Assembly: GCA_002323535.1 (NCBI GenBank)
Contig: DCQT01000033.1
Location: forward strand, 17,953 to 81,952
DNA: 64,000 bases
Direction: 5' to 3'
From: Bacteriovoracaceae bacterium UBA1511
Lineage (GTDB): Bacteria > Bdellovibrionota > Bacteriovoracia > Bacteriovoracales > Bacteriovoracaceae
In this document: positions 25,392 through 32,858 of the stretch, one piece after another
Numbering within the stretch: the stretch's first letter is position 1
Layout: each line of letters opens with the position of its first letter
Position numbers and translations under genes: made by a program
Notes under the pieces: model-generated
Database searches by the model: none
Told to the model about the DNA's origin: nothing
What the model saw: only the letters and a program-made list of their open reading frames with translations

Positions 25392-26330
25392 ATGGTTTTT
25401 GAGGGATCAGAAAAAAAAATCGAAGTAATTGTTAGTCCAGGCGTTGGTGACTTAAGGAAAATGGGAAAGTCTTTTTGGGCAAGAATAGTTTCCAAATGTG
25501 ACGCTGAAATTATATCCGAAATTAAAAACAACCAAGTACATGCCTACCTTCTTTCAGAGTCCAGTTTGTTTGTATGGGAATATTCATTTCTAATGATTAC
25601 GTGTGGCCGAACATCGTTAATAAATTCTCTTATTGAGGTATGTCTGGAGTTTGGAAAAGAAAATATTGAAGACGTGATTTTTCAGCGAAAAAATGAGTAT
25701 TTTTCTCACATGCAAAAAAGTGCGTTTTATGACGACGTAAAAAAAATTGATTCTTTAAAGCCATCAAAAGCTTGGCGACTAGGAAATATTGATGGGCACC
25801 ATAACTTTGTTTTTAATTATTCAAAAAACGGAAAGTGGGACGCTGGAGATAAAACATTTGAGCTTCTTATGTACAACTTACCAACTCAGGTAGGGGAGCT
25901 TTTAAGAAAGCAAGGAGTCAGCGCTAAAAGTGTTAGGGATTATTTAGGAGTTGAATCTCTTTTTCAAAACTTTACGATTGATGACTGGGTATTTGACCCA
26001 TACGGATATTCTTTAAATGCGATTAGAGACGATTATTACTACACCATTCACCTCTCTCCTGAGGAAAATGGATCATATGTTTCATTGGAGACGAATGATT
26101 CAACGCTTGAGGGGCAAAATATAATCTCTCATTTCTGTGAAAGGCTTAGGCCAAAGAGTTTTGATGTGATTAGTTTTAATTGGCATGAAAGTTATGATTC
26201 TGAAATTTATCAGCTCGTTGACTCTTGTGAGCAATCTTTGGAAAATGGTTTGGCGGTTAAATTTTGTCAGTATGTTGATACCAAAAACATAAAAAGCTCC
26301 AATGGGTATTTATTATTCGAGCACAAATAA
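25392..26330 (+). CDS. speD: S-adenosylmethionine decarboxylase, eukaryotic type
   Basis: 312 residues. Decarboxylates S-adenosylmethionine to provide the aminopropyl donor for spermidine. The sequence is the eukaryotic-type proenzyme rather than bacterial SpeD: FEGSEKKIEV holds Glu4 and Glu7 (human Glu8/Glu11), the self-cleavage site LLSES-S gives Glu56/Ser57 (pyruvoyl Ser), Cys71 lies in TCGRT (human Cys82), and the processing residues Ser207 (GYSLN) and His220 (TIHLSPE) match human Ser229 and His243. All known catalytic residues are therefore conserved. Ten bases upstream of spermidine synthase. Confidence 0.93.
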   Translation: MVFEGSEKKIEVIVSPGVGDLRKMGKSFWARIVSKCDAEIISEIKNNQVHAYLLSESSLFVWEYSFLMITCGRTSLINSLIEVCLEFGKENIEDVIFQRKNEYFSHMQKSAFYDDVKKIDSLKPSKAWRLGNIDGHHNFVFNYSKNGKWDAGDKTFELLMYNLPTQVGELLRKQGVSAKSVRDYLGVESLFQNFTIDDWVFDPYGYSLNAIRDDYYYTIHLSPEENGSYVSLETNDSTLEGQNIISHFCERLRPKSFDVISFNWHESYDSEIYQLVDSCEQSLENGLAVKFCQYVDTKNIKSSNGYLLFEHK

Positions 26331-26339
26331 AGGATTTTT

Positions 26340-27194
26340 ATGCATTCAAAACTTTGGATTGAAGAAAAACATGAGAATTTTTCACTAGGTTTTAAAGTTA
26401 ATAAAGTTTTATTTTCTGGAAAAAGTGATTTTCAAACAGTTGATGTGGTTGAAACAGAGCAGCTGGGAAACATGCTTTTGAATGATGGCCTTATTATGTG
26501 CACGGAAAAAGATGAGTTTGTGTATCATGATATGATCGCGCACGTGCCGTTATTTGTTCACCCTACCCCTAAAAAGGTTTTAGTCATCGGGGGTGGTGAT
26601 GGCGGAACGGCTCGAGAGGTTTTAAGGCATCCAAATGTAGAAAAATGCGTGATGGTTGAAATTGATAAAATGGTTGTTGATGCTTCAATTGCGCATTTGC
26701 CGATAACGTCTTGTGTCTTTGATAATCCAAAACTTGAACTTCACATTGATGATGGCCTGAAATTTGTTAAAGAAACAAAAGAAAAATTTGATGTAGTTTT
26801 AGTTGACTCGACTGATCCTATTGGCCCGGCGCAGCCTCTATTTGGAGAAGAATTTTATCAAGATATATATAATTGCCTAAATGACGATGGAATTGTTGTG
26901 TCTCAAGGAGAGTCACCATTTTATGAAGTACCGATGCAAAAAAAGTTAATGGGTATTATTAATAAAATATTTCCCATCTCAACCATCTATAATTTTTCAA
27001 ACCTAACTTATCCTGGAGGGCTTTGGTCATTTACATTTGGTTCAAAAAAGCATCATCCGATTAACGACTTCAAGTCAGAGCGGGTTAGCTCTTTTGATGG
27101 AGAGTTTAAGTATTATAACCAGCGAATTCACCCAGGGGCTTTTGCTATACCAAGCTTTATGGCAAAAGAGCTTGAGGGATTAATTAAGGATTAA
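26340..27194 (+). CDS. speE: Spermidine synthase
   Basis: 284 residues, usual length. Transfers the aminopropyl group from decarboxylated AdoMet to putrescine. Visible: QTVDVVETEQLGNMLLNDG, Tyr62-His63, the nucleotide loop GGGDGG at 84-89, VEIDK with the ribose-binding acidic residue, and the catalytic pair Asp156/Asp159 in VDSTDP. Directly follows speD, so decarboxylated AdoMet is produced and used in the same operon. RBS AAAGGA precedes the ATG. Confidence 0.95.
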   Translation: MHSKLWIEEKHENFSLGFKVNKVLFSGKSDFQTVDVVETEQLGNMLLNDGLIMCTEKDEFVYHDMIAHVPLFVHPTPKKVLVIGGGDGGTAREVLRHPNVEKCVMVEIDKMVVDASIAHLPITSCVFDNPKLELHIDDGLKFVKETKEKFDVVLVDSTDPIGPAQPLFGEEFYQDIYNCLNDDGIVVSQGESPFYEVPMQKKLMGIINKIFPISTIYNFSNLTYPGGLWSFTFGSKKHHPINDFKSERVSSFDGEFKYYNQRIHPGAFAIPSFMAKELEGLIKD

Positions 27195-27197
27195 AAA

Positions 27198-27650
27198 ATG
27201 CGTTATTGGTTAATGAAAACCGAGCCAGATGTCTTTTCGATTGATGATTTGAAATCACAAAAAACGACTCCTTGGGAAGGTGTGCGAAACTACCAAGCGA
27301 GAAATTTCATGCGTGATGAAATGAAAAAGGGCGACTTGGTTTTAATTTATCATTCAAATGCAAAACCTCCAGGGGTCGCAGGCGTTGGTGTTGTCTCAAA
27401 AGAAGCGTTTCCAGATCATTTTGCCTGGGATAAAAAAAGTAAATACTACGATCCAAAGTCTCCTAAAGAAAATCCACGATGGATGATGGTAGAAATTAGA
27501 TTTAAAAAGAAATTTAAAGAGATTCTATCTCTGGCAGAACTTAAAGAGACAAAGGGACTGGAGGATATGCTTATTTTAAGAAAGGGAAATCGTCTTAGTA
27601 TTACGCCCGTTGAGAAGAAGCATTACGAACAAATAATAGGAATGAGATAA
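27198..27650 (+). CDS. EVE-domain protein
   Basis: 150 residues, a single EVE domain (PUA-like fold): YWLMKTEPDVFSIDDL at the start, WEGVRNYQARNFMRDEMKKGD and LIYHSNAKPPGVAGVG in the middle. EVE proteins resemble YTH and ASCH domains and are thought to bind modified nucleotides in RNA or DNA. It sits between speE and apt, with three bases and a one-base overlap, so is part of the same operon. Confidence 0.9.
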   Translation: MRYWLMKTEPDVFSIDDLKSQKTTPWEGVRNYQARNFMRDEMKKGDLVLIYHSNAKPPGVAGVGVVSKEAFPDHFAWDKKSKYYDPKSPKENPRWMMVEIRFKKKFKEILSLAELKETKGLEDMLILRKGNRLSITPVEKKHYEQIIGMR

Positions 27651-28195
27651 TGGATCAAAAAAAACTGGAAATGATAAAAGATTCAATAAGAACAATCCCA
27701 AATTTTCCAAAACAAGGAATTTTATTTCGTGATATTACAACTGCACTTCAGAGCCCTGAGTCATATAAGGCGATTATCTCTTTGTTTGAGGAAAAGTTAA
27801 AAAAAATAGAGTTTGATGCTATCGCTGGTATTGAGTCTCGTGGATTTGTCTTCGCCTCGGTGCTTAGTTATTTATTTAATAAGAAATTGATTCTTATTAG
27901 AAAAAAAGGAAAGCTTCCTTGTGAGGTAATAAGGCAAGAGTATCAATTAGAGTACGGGACAGACGAGCTTGAAATCGACCCTACTGCAATAAATGAAAAC
28001 GAAAAGGTCATACTTGTGGATGACCTTCTTGCGACAGCGGGAACAATTTTAGCTGCTCAAAAGTTAGTTCATCGTTGCGGGGGGCAAACTCCCCTCGGGC
28101 TTTTTGTTATTGATCTTCCTGAGCTCGGAGGAGCGAAAAAATTAGAGGAAAATAAACTTCCTTTCATTTCTCTCATAAATTTCGAAGGCCATTAA
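27650..28195 (+). CDS. apt: Adenine phosphoribosyltransferase
   Basis: 181 residues, standard Apt length. Salvages adenine to AMP with PRPP. The PRPP loop VILVDDLLATAGT lies at about 120-132; FRDITTAL, GIESRGFVF and LIRKKGKLP are also family motifs. Starts by TAATG overlap with the EVE gene. Adenine is produced from methylthioadenosine, the by-product of spermidine synthesis, which explains the operon with speD and speE. Confidence 0.95.
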   Translation: MDQKKLEMIKDSIRTIPNFPKQGILFRDITTALQSPESYKAIISLFEEKLKKIEFDAIAGIESRGFVFASVLSYLFNKKLILIRKKGKLPCEVIRQEYQLEYGTDELEIDPTAINENEKVILVDDLLATAGTILAAQKLVHRCGGQTPLGLFVIDLPELGGAKKLEENKLPFISLINFEGH

Positions 28196-28196
28196 T

Positions 28197-29705
28197 TTAT
28201 TCTGCTTCTAGCTCTGGCTTTTTAAGGCACAAGTAATTAAAAAATGGAAATACCTCATCTTCTGTATCTGTATAGCTAGAAGCTTCTAAGTCCTCTCGGG
28301 TGAACTTAAATATGCTTACTTGATTGTCCTGTGAGTATTGTGGTTTGTAGCAGACAAATTCATTTTCTTTTAGCAGTCTGACAAAACCATTAGGACTAAA
28401 TACTCTTGTACTGGTGTATATATTACCGCCAGAATCCATTAAGCTTCGCTCCTCATCTTGTTCGTTCTCAGATAAAGCCTCTTCATGGTCCATGTCCAGG
28501 TCATCCAATAAGTCGTCTCCTATACTAGCAGCCTCACCTAGGCCCTCTGGTAATGTGGAATTTACTTGGGGGACAGAGCTTTCAGATTGTGCTTGGTTTT
28601 GGCCGGTTCCTACTGGTGGTAAATTCATGCCAGGCATACTTGAAGCGGTTATGTCAGAGGCATTTAGAGTGGGTATATTAAATAATCTTTCTTTCTCGGC
28701 TTTTTCTTCTAAAGTTAATGCCTTTCCCTTTTGAGCTTTATGCTTGTCAGAGTTTTTATTTAGTGTTTTTGCCTTTGTGGCTTCTTTAGACTTTTCCTGT
28801 TCCGGTGATTCAGTGCTTAATTGCTCTTGAGGAGAAGTTTGTTCACTCGTATCAATCATCCCACATTCTTCTGGACTTCCTATAAATGGTGAGCTGGACC
28901 TATAATTTAGGACAACAAAATGATGAAAACTTATATTAATCAATGGATCTCTGGACGCCAGTGAGTACTTAGGTGCAAGTGTTGTTTCCTCTATAACACA
29001 TACGCATTGGTTTCTTTTTTCTTCGCAAAGTCTCTCTTTCTCAACTCTTTCCTTGAGCTTTCCATCTTTTACGATGTGTGTAGTTTGTCCCTGAATCCGC
29101 ATATCCTGGAAATAGGGGATTAGCTTTTTGAGGATGTCCTTATCTTTTACTCTTTGCTTATTAAGGTTATAGACTTCTCCTGTTTTCTCATTGAGTTTAT
29201 AATTCGCTAGTTTCATTTCTTTAAACGGTTTATTCGCTTTAGAAATAGTATCTTGAAATGCGCAAACAAGTTGATTGTAAACATTGTTAATATTGTTTTG
29301 TTTAAAAAATTTTCTTAATTGCTTACCAAGTTCGTTTTCAAGTTTCTTCTTAATAATTTTATTAGTTTTTCTAACAAGATAATTTTGATCTTTTGAGATA
29401 CACCACCTTGAATAAATATGTGGCAAAGTAATTCTGATTCCTTGGGCATCCTCATCAATTTGTATTTTTTTACTAACCTTAGAGACATGTAGAGTGAGAG
29501 TCTTATTCTCTTTTTCTAAGGCCAATTCGATTAAATGAGTGGGTGAGTTTTTTGTTTTAAGCTTTCTGATAGTTTTTGTTAGGCAACCTGTAATTTGTTT
29601 GTCCTTTGAAATCCCTTTGTCCAGTAAGAGCTTATGTGCATATGAATTTGAGCAAGTAAAAGTTATTAAACTCGCCAAAATAGCATGCTTAAAATAGCGC
29701 TTCAT
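28197..29705 (-). CDS. Secreted protein of unknown function with low-complexity centre
   Basis: 502 residues from the ATG at 29705, chosen because GGGAGGAG lies just before it; an in-frame ATG four codons upstream overlaps that site. Signal peptide about 1-23. The N-terminal 250 residues are Lys-rich with several Cys. A low-complexity Glu/Ser/Gln/Lys section (about 285-420) follows, then a short structured C-terminus. No domain recognised. It is not evidently in an operon; the neighbouring apt gene converges one base away. Confidence 0.6.
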   Translation of the reverse strand: MKRYFKHAILASLITFTCSNSYAHKLLLDKGISKDKQITGCLTKTIRKLKTKNSPTHLIELALEKENKTLTLHVSKVSKKIQIDEDAQGIRITLPHIYSRWCISKDQNYLVRKTNKIIKKKLENELGKQLRKFFKQNNINNVYNQLVCAFQDTISKANKPFKEMKLANYKLNEKTGEVYNLNKQRVKDKDILKKLIPYFQDMRIQGQTTHIVKDGKLKERVEKERLCEEKRNQCVCVIEETTLAPKYSLASRDPLINISFHHFVVLNYRSSSPFIGSPEECGMIDTSEQTSPQEQLSTESPEQEKSKEATKAKTLNKNSDKHKAQKGKALTLEEKAEKERLFNIPTLNASDITASSMPGMNLPPVGTGQNQAQSESSVPQVNSTLPEGLGEAASIGDDLLDDLDMDHEEALSENEQDEERSLMDSGGNIYTSTRVFSPNGFVRLLKENEFVCYKPQYSQDNQVSIFKFTREDLEASSYTDTEDEVFPFFNYLCLKKPELEAE

Positions 29706-29882
29706 TTCTCCTCCCATTGAAGATATGAATCTAGCAGCAAGTTTTAGGCCAGTGTCAGAAACATATTTTATTGTTTTAAATGTTTATGACTGACTAATAT
29801 TTCTACAATGACTTTGAACCAAGTTGGCCTTTTAAGGTCTTTGTTCACTTGATTTTCTATTTTAATATCCCGATTTAAGGCG

Positions 29883-32360
29883 ATGAGGAATTTTAGGTAC
29901 CCGTTGATTATTTTAGCTATCCTGTCCATTATCGCCTTTGCATATTTCAATGCGAGTGTTCGAACTTCTGATGGGCGAAATGTTAGGGCCGATAGCTTTG
30001 AGCTGCCCTCGTTGAATAGTTTTTTTAGTGTAGTAGATCAAGGGAAATTAAGGAATGAGTTTGATGAGGTCCTTGCTGGAAAGGCAGTAAGGAGTGGTGA
30101 CATATACAAACGTTCAAAAATTTTTCAGTGGAAACAGGGAGTAAGTTTTTCCCCAGATCAGTCCTATCGATTTTTGAGATTTAAATTATTTGATGATGTG
30201 GATTTAGTTTTGTCTGGAGATTCGCTTGAAAAGTTAGGAGAAAATAGATTCTTTTATTCTGCAGAGATTAATGGTGGAGAAGGAAGGTTAAGATTATCCT
30301 ATTTCAACGGTCACGCTATTGGAAGCATTGATCATTTGGGGAAGTTTTATGAAATTAAAATGTACGGAGATGGTAATTTATATGTAACAGAGGTTGAAAG
30401 AGAACCGTTTGAGTGTGATGAGAGCTCTAATGATAATCATCAACAAACGGAAGAGGCACCTCTAGAAAAAAGTGTAAATGAAAGTAGATTGAGTCCCAAC
30501 AGAAAAAACAGTGGGCGAGTTTCGCGAAGCATAAGTAGAAGAGAAAACAAAAAGTCTGCAGGAAATATTCAACCTGTAGTAACGGCCAACAATTTAGTTA
30601 TGGTGCCCTCGACGATAAGCTCATCCTCTACATTGTTAAATAGCAGTGGTTCTAAAAAGCTCATTGCAAATCTCAACGAGGATTTTAAGGGGGAGACTCT
30701 TGTCAGTCTTTTTGAGGAGGTTCCATCTTCGATACCTAATAATTTATACAATTTTTCTGATCAAGGGGAAAACAAACTAAGAATTTTAATTTTATACACA
30801 GAAGAGGCTAAAGAAGAGTTAATCTTGGATGCTCCCTCCTCTTCTCTTAACGAAACTAATACTGGTATTGAGATACAAAATAAATTAAATAACCACTCAC
30901 TATCTCTCGTTAATAGTGCAAATGATACATTAATTAATAGTGGAGTTAGTATAAGACTTGAGTTAGTTGAAGTTGAATCCTTTCCGGCAATAGCTCAAGG
31001 ATATATCTTAGGTTCTGATGGCCTAAAAGGTTTGACTGAAGAGCTAGAAGAGGAGGGGTCTTACTATAATTCTTTAATGGAAAAACTAAAGTGTGATAGA
31101 CCTGGGTGCTATTTTGATAATAAATATGGGGTTGTGATTAATGATGATCCGAATGATGGTGAGAAAGCAAAGATAAACTTTGGGCTGTACTGGTGGCCTA
31201 CTCGGGCGAACTATTACTTAGAAAAATCTATGAGTGTTGGCAACAATCAATCACTAAGTGTTCAGTTTGGCTCAGAAATTCGAGATCTTAGAGAAGAAAC
31301 CAAAGCCGACGTGGTGGTTTTGATAACGGGTGATTTTGATTATTATCCTGCTAATTTACAAACAGATGGAGCTGGTAATTATATTTCTTGTGACCCCTCT
31401 AATCACACTTGCGATAAGCTTTGTTTACGTTCTGGTGTCGAGGGAGGTTGGTATTATGATAATGATGAAGAAGTAAAGTTTGTTGAGCCTGGCCAGGGGA
31501 TGTGCCATTCTGGTCGATCAAGGATGAACGGACGAGCACTTGGAGTGAGTACAGGTAAAGAAAAAGATGTGAGGACATCAGTTTTTTCCATGGAGTTTAG
31601 TTCTGGTGAACAAACATTTATTCATGAGCTCGGGCACGTGCTAGGTTTATCTCACAACATTGAAGCAGAGTGTGAATACAATCTTGAGAGCTGTAATAAA
31701 AACGATGCGGCATATCGTGGTGAGGTTAACACGAATGTCATGACGGCAACTATTATGTCTTACGCTAATACTTGTAGACGTATGGGCCTCAGTGATGAAA
31801 AGTGTGAGTGGATTAAAATCTTTTCCAACCCATTTTACATGCATAAAGGGAGCCCGATGGGTGGTAATCTAGGGACAGAGAACCCTAGTTTTACTGCTTG
31901 CGCTCTGGAAATGATGAAAGGTCATTTCACTAATTTTTATGAGTATTGGTCAGGAGAAAAGGAATTTGTTGAAATCCAAAGGACAACTGTTTGTGATGAT
32001 GAACACTCTGAGGTCATTCAGGCTAACATGACAAATCTTTGTAATGGAGAAACGATCAGTGGCTCAGACATGCTAGAAAATAATATCAACAAGCTAATGT
32101 CCTTTGATGGATGCACAATTATTGAAGGGGATTTAATTATTGAGGGGCAGGTTGCTAGTGCTTTTAGCTCTTTAAATAATTTAGGTTTAAACCCATTCAG
32201 GGAGCTGAAATCAATTAGTGGAAAATTATCTATTATTGATACAAACCTTAATGGCCTTAATTATTTTGAAAACTTAGAAGAGACTGGGAGCGTCGAAATT
32301 GAAGGGAATGATCAGTTAAATGTTCCTACTGAAGTGGATTCTTTAATTCACTTTCCCTAG
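29883..32360 (+). CDS. Secreted metzincin metalloprotease with L-domain-like tail
   Basis: 825 residues. A signal anchor (about 4-23) precedes a pro-region with a disordered linker (about 175-230). The catalytic domain carries HELGHVLGLSH at 581-591, giving His581, His585 and His591 as zinc ligands, Glu582 as base, and a Met-turn IMSY with Met625: the complete metzincin signature. Residues ~690-825 include a Cys-rich stretch and then SISGKLSIIDTNLNGLNYFE, resembling receptor L-domain (leucine-rich) repeats, which may bind target surfaces. Likely a secreted digestive or predatory protease. Confidence 0.82.
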   Translation: MRNFRYPLIILAILSIIAFAYFNASVRTSDGRNVRADSFELPSLNSFFSVVDQGKLRNEFDEVLAGKAVRSGDIYKRSKIFQWKQGVSFSPDQSYRFLRFKLFDDVDLVLSGDSLEKLGENRFFYSAEINGGEGRLRLSYFNGHAIGSIDHLGKFYEIKMYGDGNLYVTEVEREPFECDESSNDNHQQTEEAPLEKSVNESRLSPNRKNSGRVSRSISRRENKKSAGNIQPVVTANNLVMVPSTISSSSTLLNSSGSKKLIANLNEDFKGETLVSLFEEVPSSIPNNLYNFSDQGENKLRILILYTEEAKEELILDAPSSSLNETNTGIEIQNKLNNHSLSLVNSANDTLINSGVSIRLELVEVESFPAIAQGYILGSDGLKGLTEELEEEGSYYNSLMEKLKCDRPGCYFDNKYGVVINDDPNDGEKAKINFGLYWWPTRANYYLEKSMSVGNNQSLSVQFGSEIRDLREETKADVVVLITGDFDYYPANLQTDGAGNYISCDPSNHTCDKLCLRSGVEGGWYYDNDEEVKFVEPGQGMCHSGRSRMNGRALGVSTGKEKDVRTSVFSMEFSSGEQTFIHELGHVLGLSHNIEAECEYNLESCNKNDAAYRGEVNTNVMTATIMSYANTCRRMGLSDEKCEWIKIFSNPFYMHKGSPMGGNLGTENPSFTACALEMMKGHFTNFYEYWSGEKEFVEIQRTTVCDDEHSEVIQANMTNLCNGETISGSDMLENNINKLMSFDGCTIIEGDLIIEGQVASAFSSLNNLGLNPFRELKSISGKLSIIDTNLNGLNYFENLEETGSVEIEGNDQLNVPTEVDSLIHFP

Positions 32361-32424
32361 GCTCAATAGGTAGAAATTTGAGATTTGGATTCGGTGTTTG
32401 CAGTAAATGTCAGCGCATTTCGGT

Positions 32425-32781
32425 TTAAATTAATCCCATCTTTTTGCCTTGCTCATAAAGCGCGGCTTTTTCTTCTTCACTCATGTTTTGAAATTTATTC
32501 ATGAGTTCACTTTGTTGTTCAGGACTCATTTGACTCATCATTTCTTGGGCTTTTTTAAAGAGATTTCCTTTATCCGTGTCCATGCTAAAGATAATTTTCT
32601 CTCCGCTCGTTTCAGTTTTTATTCCAAGGGTTTTGAGTTCTTCACGAACCTTGTTGAAATTCACGCCGGCTTTATCCGCCTTCTCGTAAAGAGCTTCTAG
32701 TGGAAAAGCGACTTTTTTTTCAGGAAACCCATTTGCGGTGAGATTTTTTTGTACTTTTTCTAAAAATGATTGCTGAGACAT
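32425..32781 (-). CDS. Small helical protein under an RBS-sequestering hairpin
   Basis: 118 residues, no signal peptide, predominantly helical, with Met/Gln/Glu-rich C-terminal half (KKAQEMMSQMSPEQQSELMNKFQNM is split across ~75-100). No known domain recognised; it resembles conserved hypothetical cytoplasmic proteins. Starts six bases after an AGGAG ribosome binding site that lies in the 3' arm of a perfect 12-bp hairpin, so translation may be regulated. Confidence 0.75.
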   Translation of the reverse strand: MSQQSFLEKVQKNLTANGFPEKKVAFPLEALYEKADKAGVNFNKVREELKTLGIKTETSGEKIIFSMDTDKGNLFKKAQEMMSQMSPEQQSELMNKFQNMSEEEKAALYEQGKKMGLI

Positions 32782-32787
32782 GTAAAA

Positions 32788-32823
32788 CTCCTAAATTGAT
32801 TAATTACTAGTTCAATTTAGGAG
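32788..32823 (-). promoter_or_regulatory. Hairpin sequestering the Shine-Dalgarno
   Basis: On the minus strand: CTCCTAAATTGA, 12-base loop, TCAATTTAGGAG, then TTTTAC-ATG. The right arm contains the AGGAG ribosome binding site of the gene starting at 32781, and every base of it is paired with the left arm. This could be an RNA switch controlling translation, or partly a terminator of the 923-residue gene upstream, although only four T follow the stem. Confidence 0.7.
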
Positions 32824-32858
32824 CTTATTCAAATTTTTTTTAACTATAGAGGGTGTAT

